Assembly (NCBI RefSeq): GCF_018100805.1
Contig: NZ_JAGJEA010000006.1
Span: 62,001 to 126,000, forward strand
Length of the DNA: 64,000 nt
Direction of reading: 5' to 3'
Source of the DNA: Aquimarina sp. MMG016
GTDB lineage: Bacteria; Bacteroidota; Bacteroidia; Flavobacteriales; Flavobacteriaceae
A model generated the notes under the pieces. That model saw nothing but the letters and a program-made list of their open reading frames with translations, did no database searches and was not told the DNA's origin. Numbering within the stretch: the first letter of the stretch is position 1; every line of letters begins with the position of its first letter. This document shows positions 56,188 through 64,000 of this stretch, piece by piece. A program made the position numbers and the translations under genes.

Positions 56188-57228
56188 ATGCTATTAACCG
56201 TTAAAGAAATAATCCCAGAAACAGATGATGCTGTTAGCGTAATATTAAAAAACAACTTTTTTTTTAACAAAATTAAATACAAAGCCGGTCAATTTCTTAC
56301 CGTCAAAATCCTTATTAATAACAAAGTTGAAAAAAGAGCATATTCTTTTAGTAGCAGCCCTGTAATAGATAACTTTCTGAAAATTACTGTAAAAAAAGTT
56401 GAGAAAGGCTTAGTCTCCAATTACATATGTAACACTCTAAAGCCCGGTCAAAAAATAGAGGTTGAAAAACCTGCCGGTAGCTTTTTTATCGTACCAAACA
56501 AAAATATTCAATTTAAGTACATATTATTTGCCGGTGGAAGCGGAATAACTCCAATATTTTCTATCATTAAAACGGTTTTAGAAAAAGAACCTTTATCCAA
56601 AATAATTCTAATTTATGCGAATAGAAATGAGGAATCTACCATTTTCAAAAAAGCAATTGAAAACTTAGAAGAAAATTACCCGAATTCCTTTGCTGTAGAG
56701 CATATCCTAGAAAAAAAGAAATCTGACAAACCTAATTACCATCAGGATTTATTGAATAAAGAACTGATTGATGATATCTTAAAAAAGCATAATACGGCCT
56801 ATGAAGATGGCAAATATATGATGTGTGGCCCTCAGGGATTTATGGATAAAGCCAAAGAAATTCTTGCGGAAAGAGGGATTACCAGAGACAAAATTAAATT
56901 AGAAGCTTTCAGTGCTAATTTCATAACATCTAGCGATGCCAAAAAATTAAAAAGCTCAGTAATCATATATCACGACAACCAAAAACACACACTAGATATA
57001 GGAGGAGACAAAACTATTTTACAAGCAGCCATGGCTAATAATATAATGCTACCATATTCTTGTAGGTCAGGAATGTGTAGTAGTTGTAAAGCCAAATGTA
57101 TATCTGGCACTGTAAAAATGATAGATGGTCATCTACTGTCTGAAGAAGAAGTAGCCGAAGGACATATACTCACTTGTATAAGTTTTCCTACTTCTGACAA
57201 TGTGAGCATAAGTTTTATAAATGATTAA
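56188..57228 (+). CDS. FNR-type flavin reductase with C-terminal [2Fe-2S] ferredoxin
   Basis: A 346-residue cytoplasmic protein from the ATG at 56188; an in-frame TTG at 56149 lies inside the previous gene. The FAD-binding domain has RAYSFSSSP, the NAD(P) domain ILFAGGSGITPIFS and MMCGPQGFMDKA, and the C-terminal plant-type ferredoxin has CRSGMCSSCKAKC plus a distal Cys (HILTCIS). The layout is that of PaaE and HmpX-type reductases. It can take electrons from NAD(P)H and pass them through the [2Fe-2S] cluster to the globin or the diheme-like membrane protein. Confidence 0.9.
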   Translation: MLLTVKEIIPETDDAVSVILKNNFFFNKIKYKAGQFLTVKILINNKVEKRAYSFSSSPVIDNFLKITVKKVEKGLVSNYICNTLKPGQKIEVEKPAGSFFIVPNKNIQFKYILFAGGSGITPIFSIIKTVLEKEPLSKIILIYANRNEESTIFKKAIENLEENYPNSFAVEHILEKKKSDKPNYHQDLLNKELIDDILKKHNTAYEDGKYMMCGPQGFMDKAKEILAERGITRDKIKLEAFSANFITSSDAKKLKSSVIIYHDNQKHTLDIGGDKTILQAAMANNIMLPYSCRSGMCSSCKAKCISGTVKMIDGHLLSEEEVAEGHILTCISFPTSDNVSISFIND

Positions 57229-57236
57229 ATAAGCAC

Positions 57237-57953
57237 ATGCTTAATAAAAATCCGCTACGAAAAAGACAATATAAAGGTACACTAATTGGAATTGCTGTAA
57301 CAATTGTTGCGTATATCATTCTCCCTTTAAAGCAATCAGAAGATTTTCTAAGCTTAGGACCTCTTAATACAGGACATGAAGGCTTATCATGTAGCGCCTG
57401 TCATACTGATGCTAAAGGAAGTTTGATCCAGCAAATACAATCGAATATAGCATACACATTTGGTGCTAGAAAAACAAAAGCTGACTTTGGAACACAAAAT
57501 GTTGATAATAAAAAATGCTTAGCATGTCATGACAGACCTAATGACCGTCACCCAACACATCGATTTTTGGAACCACGATTCAAAGATGCAATTGCCAATA
57601 TTGATGCTACACAATGCGAAACCTGTCACAGAGAGCATAATGACACTAGAATTGTTCTTGCAAACGCTAATTTTTGTGTGAACTGTCATTATGACTTAGA
57701 AGTTAAAAATGATCCAATAGACGTTCCGCACGCTACTCTAATTGAGAATAAACAGTGGAATACCTGCCTGCAATGTCATGATTTCCATGGTAATCACATT
57801 TATAAGGTAGCAGATAAAATAAAAGATACAATACCTCTACAACAAATACAGGAATATCTAAAAGGAGGAATGGATCCTTTTTCTTCCAAAAAAAAGCATC
57901 TTCCGCTTAGTGAAGAAGAATGGTTAAAAATGAAACAGAAATATGCCAACTAG
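57237..57953 (+). CDS. Membrane-anchored pentahaem cytochrome c
   Basis: A 238-residue protein with one N-terminal helix (GTLIGIAVTIVAYIILPL) and then five CxxCH haem motifs: CSACH, CLACH, CETCH, CVNCH, CLQCH. Extra His (RHPTHRF, EHND, FHGNHIY) could serve as second ligands. The size and anchor recall NapC/NrfH-type and cytochrome c3-like electron carriers, but the motif order is not identical to either. It faces the periplasm and needs the ResB-CcsA pair encoded downstream for haem attachment. An electron-hub role is inferred. Confidence 0.85.
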   Translation: MLNKNPLRKRQYKGTLIGIAVTIVAYIILPLKQSEDFLSLGPLNTGHEGLSCSACHTDAKGSLIQQIQSNIAYTFGARKTKADFGTQNVDNKKCLACHDRPNDRHPTHRFLEPRFKDAIANIDATQCETCHREHNDTRIVLANANFCVNCHYDLEVKNDPIDVPHATLIENKQWNTCLQCHDFHGNHIYKVADKIKDTIPLQQIQEYLKGGMDPFSSKKKHLPLSEEEWLKMKQKYAN

Positions 57954-57971
57954 AACTAAAAACATACATCT

Positions 57972-58331
57972 ATGACTTCCAAAAAAGCCATCTCATTTTA
58001 TCTCTTTTTAGCAATATCATACTTACATTCTTGTAAAAACCAAGAACCATGCCCAATCCCTGAAGAAGTTACCTATTCTAATCAGATTAAAACTATCATA
58101 GAAACGGATTGTTTTTTATGTCATGCTCCTGATGTCTATAAAACTAAAGCTTCCAGAAACAAGATATTTGACTATGAAAATCTAAAAAAGCACGCAGAGT
58201 CTGGAGTACTGGTTGGATCCATTACCCACAGTACAGGTTTCATTGCAATGCCTTATAAAAAAGGAATCAAAATAGACAGTTGTAATATAGAACTAATAAA
58301 AAAATGGGTGAAAACTGGAATGAAAAATTAA
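57972..58331 (+). CDS. Monohaem cytochrome c lipoprotein
   Basis: A 119-residue lipoprotein with a lipobox near AISYLHSCKN, one haem motif CFLCH and a probable sixth-ligand Met in GFIAMPYKKG. It fits small class-I-like c-type cytochromes of Bacteroidota. It is encoded between the pentahaem cytochrome and ResB, 18 bp from each, so it is likely a periplasmic acceptor or shuttle. Confidence 0.82.
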   Translation: MTSKKAISFYLFLAISYLHSCKNQEPCPIPEEVTYSNQIKTIIETDCFLCHAPDVYKTKASRNKIFDYENLKKHAESGVLVGSITHSTGFIAMPYKKGIKIDSCNIELIKKWVKTGMKN

Positions 58332-58348
58332 CTACTAGCAACTTCTAA

Positions 58349-59734
58349 TTGATACACATAACAAATATACTTTTCTCCAATCGCTTTAGTGGTTTATTGC
58401 TTCTCATTTTTGCAATATCAATGGGGACGGCTACTTTTATCGAAAACGATTACAACACAGAAACGGCAAAAGCTATAATCTACAACGCCAAATGGTTCGA
58501 AATACTTTTACTATTATTAGTTATCAATTTTATTGGCAATATTGTTAAATACAACCTATTCAGTATAAAAAAAGCCCCCATACTCCTTTTTCATGTCGCT
58601 TTTATTATCACCATTTTGGGAGCCGGAATTACTCGCTATAGAGGTTATGAAGCCTTAATAACCATCAATGAAGGTGAATCCAATGATAAAATGATTTCTA
58701 TAGATAATTATCTCCAGGTGATTACAAGCAATGGTTCCATAAACAAAAACCACATCAGCGAACCTATTCTAATGAGTGAATTAGGATTTAATGATATAAA
58801 TGAGAGTTTTAATTTTGAGGAGAAAAATATTCAAATCCGGTTAAAAAAATATGTTCCCAGAGCGAAATATGAATTGAAAGATACTATCTCTGGAAATACG
58901 TATCTACACATGGTGATTGCTGAAAATGAAAACAGGAAAGATTTTTATATCCAGGAAGGAACTAGAGAAATCATATATGGAATACCAATCGCTTTCAATA
59001 CACAAAACAAACTCAAAACAGATATTTTTATCACCAAACAGAACCAAACCTGGCAAGCATCCTTTCCTGAAGTAACAGATTATTTTTCTATGCTATTGAA
59101 TAAGGCCGGTTCATATCCAAAAGACAGCATTGTACCTCTTAAATTTAAAGCTCTAAGCCAAATAAATGACATCCCAATAGTATTCAATGAAATAGTTCAA
59201 AACAAAGTTCGAAAACTTGTTTCTGTCGAAAAAAACCCGGAAATAAAGAATCCCGAAGCTGCGGTTACACTTTTCATACAATCCGGAGCTGAAAATAAAG
59301 AAATTACATTATTTGGCGGTCCTGGTTACATGAACCCTTTCAACACTCTATTTATTAATGATTTGCATGTAAAGCTAAGATATGGTGCCAAACCAATTCA
59401 ACTGCCTTTTTCTATTTTTTTAAAAGATTTTATTCTGGAACGCTATCCAGGATCAGATAGCCCATCAGCATTTTATAGCGATCTTGAGATTCAGGAAAAA
59501 AATAGAGTATTCAATTACACTATATTCATGAATAACGTATTAAATCATCAAGGCTATCGTTTTTTTCAATCCGCTTATTTACCAGATGAAAGCGGTACTA
59601 TCCTTTCAGTAAACCGTGATTATTGGGGAACGCTAATTACGTATATAGGATATGGTTTATTATTTCTTGGTATGTTATTAAGCCTATTCTGGAAAAACTC
59701 TCATTTTGGATTAATACTAAAACTATTAAGGTGA
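58349..59734 (+). CDS. Cytochrome c biogenesis protein ResB-like (system II)
   Basis: A 461-residue protein starting at TTG; the next Met lies inside helix 1. Three N-terminal helices (FSGLLLLIFAISMGTATFIEND, FEILLLLLVINFIGNI, LLFHVAFIITILGAGITR), a large periplasmic domain (about 110-430) and a last helix (LITYIGYGLLFLGMLLSLF) give the ResB/Ccs1 layout, including the GFRFFQ-like block GYRFFQSAY. With CcsA it holds and passes haem for attachment to CxxCH motifs. Its stop overlaps the GTG start of ccsA (GTGA). Confidence 0.88.
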   Translation: MIHITNILFSNRFSGLLLLIFAISMGTATFIENDYNTETAKAIIYNAKWFEILLLLLVINFIGNIVKYNLFSIKKAPILLFHVAFIITILGAGITRYRGYEALITINEGESNDKMISIDNYLQVITSNGSINKNHISEPILMSELGFNDINESFNFEEKNIQIRLKKYVPRAKYELKDTISGNTYLHMVIAENENRKDFYIQEGTREIIYGIPIAFNTQNKLKTDIFITKQNQTWQASFPEVTDYFSMLLNKAGSYPKDSIVPLKFKALSQINDIPIVFNEIVQNKVRKLVSVEKNPEIKNPEAAVTLFIQSGAENKEITLFGGPGYMNPFNTLFINDLHVKLRYGAKPIQLPFSIFLKDFILERYPGSDSPSAFYSDLEIQEKNRVFNYTIFMNNVLNHQGYRFFQSAYLPDESGTILSVNRDYWGTLITYIGYGLLFLGMLLSLFWKNSHFGLILKLLR

Positions 59735-61506
59735 AAAAAGCGATCCTACATAGTATTATAAGTTTGATTTTAGCTTTGCTAAATACCGTAAAAGCACAAC
59801 AATTACACAACCTAAAACCTTATGAACTTATTCACAGACAACTTATTGATGTCAATCATGCTGAAAAATTTGCTACTATTCAAGTTCAGGATTTTCAAGG
59901 TAGAATCAAACCCATTAGCACCTTATCACTAGAATTATTAAGAAAAATACATGGAAAAAGTAGTTTTAGCTACATCGATAAAGAGTATCAAAAAAAGCAA
60001 TTAACACCTACACAGGTATTTATTGGAATGCAATACAAACCTGATTCTTGGCAGCTATTAGAATTTATTAAAATTGATAAAAAAGCAATCTCGCAACTAA
60101 AAGATTTAATAAAAATAAATCAGTTGGGATACGCAAGCGCTTCACAATTTTTTGATTTTCAAGGAAATTACAAGCTCAAATCATTAGTCGCCTCTGCCTA
60201 CACTAAAGCTCCAGGAAAAAGATCTGTATTTGATAAAGATATTATTAAAATAGATGAGCGTATTAATATTGTTTGGAGCATTTTTAATGGTCAGTTTCTT
60301 AAAATATTTCCAAAAATAAATGATCCTGATCTAACTTGGTATTCCCCTATAGCTAAGGAAACTGAATTCAACAAAGATGATAAACTTTTTTTTAGCAAAA
60401 TAATTCCTACCTATTTTACTCATCTTACTACTGGAATTGAAGCCGGAAATTGGCAAAAAGCAAATGAAGTTATTGAATTAATAAAAAGTTTTCAGCTCAA
60501 AAACGGATCAGCAATTATATTAACTAATAAAAAAGTTAATTTAGAAATCTGGCTCAATAATAATCACATCTTTTTATGGTGTTTGATTGGATATACTTGC
60601 TTTGGTATTGTTTTAATGTTATTCAGCTTTATTAGGATATTTAAAAAACGTAAAAGAACAATTGACAAAATCATTAAAGGAATTACCATTTTATTAATAG
60701 GTATGTTTATTGTGCATGCCCTAGGAATTGGTATGCGATGGTACATATCTGGTCATGCTCCTTGGAGCAATGGATATGAAGCTAGTATTTTTATAGCCTG
60801 GATAGGAATGCTAGCCGGTTTTGTTTTTTCTAAAAACAGTTCATTTGCACCGGCTGCTGCTTCGATATTAGCTATTTGTCTCCTTGGAATAGCACATGGA
60901 AGCTTAATGAATCCGGAAATTACAAATCTAGTCCCTGTACTAAAATCCTATTGGCTCTTAATTCATGTAGCCATTATAACAGGAAGTTATGGCTTTCTGG
61001 CCTTAGGGTCTTTACTTTCTTTGATTGCGCTAATTCTTATGTGCATCAATACATTTAACAATAAACCAGAAACAGAGAATACAGTTCTAACTATTACCAA
61101 CATCAATCAACTTACCAGCACTATCGGTTTATATATGCTTACAATCGGAACCTTCTTAGGAGGTATCTGGGCTAATGAATCCTGGGGAAGATATTGGGGT
61201 TGGGACCCAAAAGAAACCTGGGCTTTAATTAGCATTATTATTTATTCATTTGTACTTCATATCAGAATTATAATCCCAAAAAATTATATATATATTTATA
61301 ATGTTTGTAGTCTATTTGCTTTAGGAAGTCTTATTATGACTTTTTTCGGTGTAAACTACTACTTATCCGGATTGCATTCTTATGCAAAAGGAGATCCTTT
61401 TCCCATCCCTAAATGGATCTATATTATAACTCCAATAGTTTGTATAATTGCAATTATCCCATTATTCAAAAACAAAACACTATCTATCAACAAAAACAGG
61501 TTATAA
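59731..61506 (+). CDS. Cytochrome c biogenesis protein CcsA-like with N-terminal periplasmic extension
   Basis: A protein of about 591 residues. I place the start at the GTG (59731) that overlaps the resB stop; frames reading from 59623 would lie inside resB. A signal-anchor (ISLILALLNTVKAQ) is followed by about 250 periplasmic residues and then eight helices. The CcsA haem-handling motif WGRYWGWDPKETW lies at about residues 483-495, with HAPWSNGYEAS and further His as ligands. The extension corresponds to part of fused CcsBA-type proteins known in Bacteroidota. It completes a local system II for maturing the operon's cytochromes. Confidence 0.9.
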   Translation: MKKAILHSIISLILALLNTVKAQQLHNLKPYELIHRQLIDVNHAEKFATIQVQDFQGRIKPISTLSLELLRKIHGKSSFSYIDKEYQKKQLTPTQVFIGMQYKPDSWQLLEFIKIDKKAISQLKDLIKINQLGYASASQFFDFQGNYKLKSLVASAYTKAPGKRSVFDKDIIKIDERINIVWSIFNGQFLKIFPKINDPDLTWYSPIAKETEFNKDDKLFFSKIIPTYFTHLTTGIEAGNWQKANEVIELIKSFQLKNGSAIILTNKKVNLEIWLNNNHIFLWCLIGYTCFGIVLMLFSFIRIFKKRKRTIDKIIKGITILLIGMFIVHALGIGMRWYISGHAPWSNGYEASIFIAWIGMLAGFVFSKNSSFAPAAASILAICLLGIAHGSLMNPEITNLVPVLKSYWLLIHVAIITGSYGFLALGSLLSLIALILMCINTFNNKPETENTVLTITNINQLTSTIGLYMLTIGTFLGGIWANESWGRYWGWDPKETWALISIIIYSFVLHIRIIIPKNYIYIYNVCSLFALGSLIMTFFGVNYYLSGLHSYAKGDPFPIPKWIYIITPIVCIIAIIPLFKNKTLSINKNRL

Positions 61507-61640
61507 ACGATTTATAATCAAAAACATCTGAAACAACAACTAGAGCCCTTTTATTATACTTCAATTTATTGAAACACCTGAATAAATGAACTAAGTTTCT
61601 AATTATTATGTAAAAAAACTGCTAAAAACACAAAAAAAAT

Positions 61641-61689
61641 AACTCCCTATTTTTCAGTCAAAATATTATGAGATGAAAAATAAGGAGTT
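61641..61689. terminator. Bidirectional terminator between ccsA and nrt genes
   Basis: A 16-bp stem with one mismatch (left arm 61641-61656, right arm 61674-61689) and T-runs on both strands. It separates the plus-strand cytochrome operon from the minus-strand transporter genes. Confidence 0.8.
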
Positions 61690-61720
61690 TTTTAGTAATA
61701 AAATATTACTCTTAAAATAC

Positions 61721-62542
61721 TTAATGTTCTAAAAAGTTAATCAAATGTTCTCTATACTTATAATAATCCGGATGTTCTAAAACATCTTTTCTTAAACGAG
61801 GGCGTTCAAAATCAATTTCTAAAATGTCACCAACCTTAGCTCTAGGACCACTTGTCATCATAATTACTCGATCTGCCAGAAAAATGGATTCATCTACATC
61901 ATGAGTAATCATAATCGCGGTAATTTTCTCTTGATTCCAAACCTCAATAAGCACATCTTGTAACTCTCCTCTGGTCAGAGAATCCAGCATCCCAAATGGC
62001 TCATCCAGTAGTAATACTTTTGGTTTCAAAGCGAATGCCCTGGCTATCCCAACTCGTTGCTGCATTCCTTGAGACAATTCTTTAGCTTTCTTATGCATTG
62101 CATCTTCCAACCCCACTTTGGATAAATAATACTTAACGATATCATCTCGATCCTTTTTAGTTCCGTGACTAAATACCTGTTTAACACCCAACAATACATT
62201 ATCATATGCTGTCATCCAAGGCAACAAACTGGGTGATTGAAATATAACTCCTCGATCTGGCCCAGGACCTTTAATTGTTTGATTGTTAGCTACAATTGTT
62301 CCTCTAGAAATAGGATTAAGACCTGCTATCATAGTAAGCAACGTAGACTTACCACAACCGGAATGACCAATTATTGAGATAAACTCTTCATGTTTCACTT
62401 TCAAATCAAGGTCGTCTAAAACCACATAATCTCCTTTGGGAGTTGGATAAATTTTAGTCAATTGAGAAATATCCAGCATGTATTTATCTTCAAACAATCC
62501 GTTATCGGATCTCTTCACTTCTGATTCTTCTAATGTTTCCAT
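61721..62542 (-). CDS. Nitrate-type ABC transporter ATP-binding protein (NrtD-like)
   Basis: A 273-residue ABC ATPase of the nitrate/sulfonate/taurine class: Walker [11 protein letters not shown]-loop [10 protein letters not shown], signature LSQGMQQR, Walker [13 protein letters not shown], switch His in MITHDVDE. The C-terminal stretch [22 protein letters not shown] is typical of NrtD. It is the last gene of the unit. A Met at residue 22 is a possible later start. Nitrate as substrate is inferred from homology and from the nearby nitrate reductase. Confidence 0.9.
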   Translation of the reverse strand: METLEESEVKRSDNGLFEDKYMLDISQLTKIYPTPKGDYVVLDDLDLKVKHEEFISIIGHSGCGKSTLLTMIAGLNPISRGTIVANNQTIKGPGPDRGVIFQSPSLLPWMTAYDNVLLGVKQVFSHGTKKDRDDIVKYYLSKVGLEDAMHKKAKELSQGMQQRVGIARAFALKPKVLLLDEPFGMLDSLTRGELQDVLIEVWNQEKITAIMITHDVDESIFLADRVIMMTSGPRAKVGDILEIDFERPRLRKDVLEHPDYYKYREHLINFLEH

Positions 62543-62553
62543 AGTACTGTCTT

Positions 62554-63417
62554 TTAACTAAAACTTAATCTTCTAAATGGTGCTGGTTTAATCCTTGGCT
62601 TAATATCTGGCAAAACGTGATTATTTTCTTTTTTAGAAGCCCTTTGTTCTCCTATCTGAATGAGATATTCCATAATACCATTACGTAGTTTTTTATACTC
62701 CTCATTATGGTTCAACGCGGTTTTATCTCTTGGACGATCCAAGTTGATCTTATATTCTGGTCCAAGAGTGGCTTTTGGACCAGGTTTTAATGGAATAATA
62801 CGATCTGCCATTAAAATCCCTTCATCTACATCATTGGTAATCAACAGCGCCGTTTTTTTATCTTTATTCCAGATTTTAAGGATTTCCTGCTGTAAATTTC
62901 CTCTGGTTAACGCATCTAACGCACTCAAAGGTTCATCCATTAAAATCACATCAGGACTCATAGATAATGCCCTGGTAACAGAAACCCTCTGACGCATCCC
63001 TCCAGAAAGTTCTTTAGGAAGTTTACCTATAGCGGGCGAAAGATTTACCATCTCCACATAATCTTCTACACGCTTATTTCTATCTTTTTTAGACATTTTT
63101 TTAAACGCTTCTTTAACCGCCATACCTACATTATTCCTGACGTTTAACCAAGGTAATAATGAATAATTCTGAAAAATCACACCACGTTCGTGACTAGGCC
63201 CCGTAACAGGTTCTCCTTTAAACAAAACCTGTCCTTCATCAGGCATCATTAATCCGGATATTAGGTTTATCAATGTAGTTTTTCCGCTACCGGTAAACCC
63301 AACGATCGCCACAAACTCCCCTTCTTCAATCTCTAAATTGATATTTGACAATACCTGAGTACGATCTTTTCCGGTACCAAAAGATTTTGATACATTTCTT
63401 AATTCTATATACGCCAT
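62554..63417 (-). CDS. Nitrate-type ABC transporter ATP-binding protein (NrtC-like, ATPase only)
   Basis: A 287-residue ABC ATPase: Walker [41 protein letters not shown] and LITNDVDEG, where the usual switch His is Asn (TNDVDE). Cyanobacterial NrtC carries an extra NrtA-like substrate-binding domain; this one ends soon after the ATPase in a short basic tail. The missing switch His suggests a degenerate site that works as a heterodimer with the NrtD-like subunit, which has an intact His. It is 10 bp after the permease gene. Confidence 0.9.
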   Translation of the reverse strand: MAYIELRNVSKSFGTGKDRTQVLSNINLEIEEGEFVAIVGFTGSGKTTLINLISGLMMPDEGQVLFKGEPVTGPSHERGVIFQNYSLLPWLNVRNNVGMAVKEAFKKMSKKDRNKRVEDYVEMVNLSPAIGKLPKELSGGMRQRVSVTRALSMSPDVILMDEPLSALDALTRGNLQQEILKIWNKDKKTALLITNDVDEGILMADRIIPLKPGPKATLGPEYKINLDRPRDKTALNHNEEYKKLRNGIMEYLIQIGEQRASKKENNHVLPDIKPRIKPAPFRRLSFS

Positions 63418-63427
63418 ACTATTGATA

Positions 63428-64000
63428 TTAAGCTGTTTCCTCAGTAAACGTTACAAACTTCTGTATAGTTAACATTATTCTATCAAGCAAAAATCCTATA
63501 ATTCCAATAACAAACATCGCTACAATAATTTTGGAATTAGAATCATTAGCTCCGTTCTGAAATTCTTCCCAAACAAAAGAACCAAGTCCCGGACTTTGTG
63601 CTAATAACTCTATAGCAATTAACACCATCCAAGCTACGGATAATGTGATTCTTAGTCCCGTAAAAATTAATGGAAATGAAGATGGCAAAATGATCTTGAA
63701 CACTTTTTGCCCTACACTTAACTGAAGCACCTTAGCCACATTTATATAATCTTTATCTACAGAAGAAACCCCCATACTAGTATTGACCAATGTTGCCCAC
63801 ATCGAACATAGCCCAACACTTATAAAAGAAATAATAAAGGAACTATCAGAATCTGAGCCACGTGTTAAAGTTTTTACAATCATAAACACCAATAACAGCC
63901 ACACAACGGGAGAAACAGGTTTAAAAATCTGGATCAACCAGTTTACTGATGATCTTAGTGTTTTACTTAATCCTAGCATAATACCAATAGGGACTGCTAT
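63428..64000 (-). CDS. Nitrate-type ABC transporter permease (NrtB-like), 5' end outside window
   Basis: The last 190 or so residues of a permease; the frame stays open through 64000 (reading [14 protein letters not shown] at the edge), so the true start is beyond the window. Hydrophobic helices and the cytoplasmic EAA-like region ([28 protein letters not shown]) match the NrtB/SsuC family. With the two ATPases it forms an importer; a substrate-binding NrtA gene would be expected further upstream, outside the window. Confidence 0.88.
   Translation of the reverse strand: MAVPIGIMLGLSKTLRSSVNWLIQIFKPVSPVVWLLLVFMIVKTLTRGSDSDSSFIISFISVGLCSMWATLVNTSMGVSSVDKDYINVAKVLQLSVGQKVFKIILPSSFPLIFTGLRITLSVAWMVLIAIELLAQSPGLGSFVWEEFQNGANDSNSKIIVAMFVIGIIGFLLDRIMLTIQKFVTFTEETA

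Noticed and set aside
59623..59730. Longer reading frame for CcsA starting at 59623
   Set aside because: This stretch lies inside resB and encodes no family-like sequence. The GTG at 59731 overlaps the resB stop and is followed at once by a good signal-anchor.
1..64000. CRISPR array, tRNA or rRNA genes, prophage or integrase
   Set aside because: I saw no regularly spaced repeats, no tRNA-like cloverleaf region, no rRNA sequence, and no integrase, terminase or capsid gene. The isolated lysin-like genes are not enough for a prophage call.

Overview
The window is AT-rich chromosomal DNA from a marine-type member of the Flavobacteriaceae (Bacteroidota); the gene content looks Aquimarina-like, but the genus is a guess. 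The phylum call rests on a type IX secretion (T9SS) sorting domain, a TonB receptor with an STN domain next to a DUF4249 lipoprotein, MG2-like and carboxypeptidase-regulatory-like proteins, M13 and M16 lipoprotein peptidases, promoter-like TAnnTTTG boxes and little use of Shine-Dalgarno sites. I see no tRNA, rRNA, CRISPR array or insertion sequence.

Layout. 0.1-5.5 kb: two peptidoglycan-binding hydrolases flank a minus-strand 5-oxoprolinase operon (nramp-like, pxpA, pxpB, pxpC). The Nramp-like protein lacks the usual metal-ligand motifs. 5.6-13.4 kb: an M16 peptidase lipoprotein, a GCS2-CBS fusion coupled to an aspartoacylase-like hydrolase, and a YifB/ComM ATPase. 13.5-20 kb: an outer-membrane uptake operon (unknown protein, STN-TonB receptor, DUF4249, MG2-like). 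20.4-22.5 kb: aspartate kinase divergent from a small ACT-like protein. 22.5-31.7 kb: a 2244-residue secreted M12B-type protease with CUB, MAM-like and FnIII modules, then an M13 peptidase. 31.9-35.2 kb: a RES-Xre toxin-antitoxin pair and a membrane patatin.

35.5-41.5 kb is a molybdenum-cofactor block: moeA, then a one-domain ModE with a recognisable ModE operator at its start, mobA, moaD, moaE, a four-helix-bundle protein, a moaC-mogA/moaB fusion and moaA. 41.5-48.8 kb carries a hybrid histidine kinase, a regulatory-domain protein, an S41 peptidase and several small unknown genes.

48.8-64 kb is a nitrogen and redox island. The minus strand has a rubredoxin protein and a 1178-residue nitrate reductase that carries its own FAD/NAD(P)H reductase and [2Fe-2S] domain. 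At the far edge are two ATPases and a truncated permease of a nitrate-type (NrtBCD) ABC importer. Between them, on the plus strand, is an eight-gene operon: a flavohaemoglobin-type globin, a DUF3365 haem lipoprotein, a four-helix diheme-b-like membrane protein, an FNR-ferredoxin reductase, a pentahaem cytochrome c, a monohaem cytochrome c, and a ResB-CcsA haem-attachment pair. The divergent nas and globin promoters share an 18-bp palindrome (16/18 identical). The molybdenum genes supply the cofactor for the nitrate reductase. The globin-cytochrome operon is the best candidate for an undescribed system: I infer a transmembrane electron route linked to handling of nitrate, nitrite or NO. No nitrite reductase is visible in the window.
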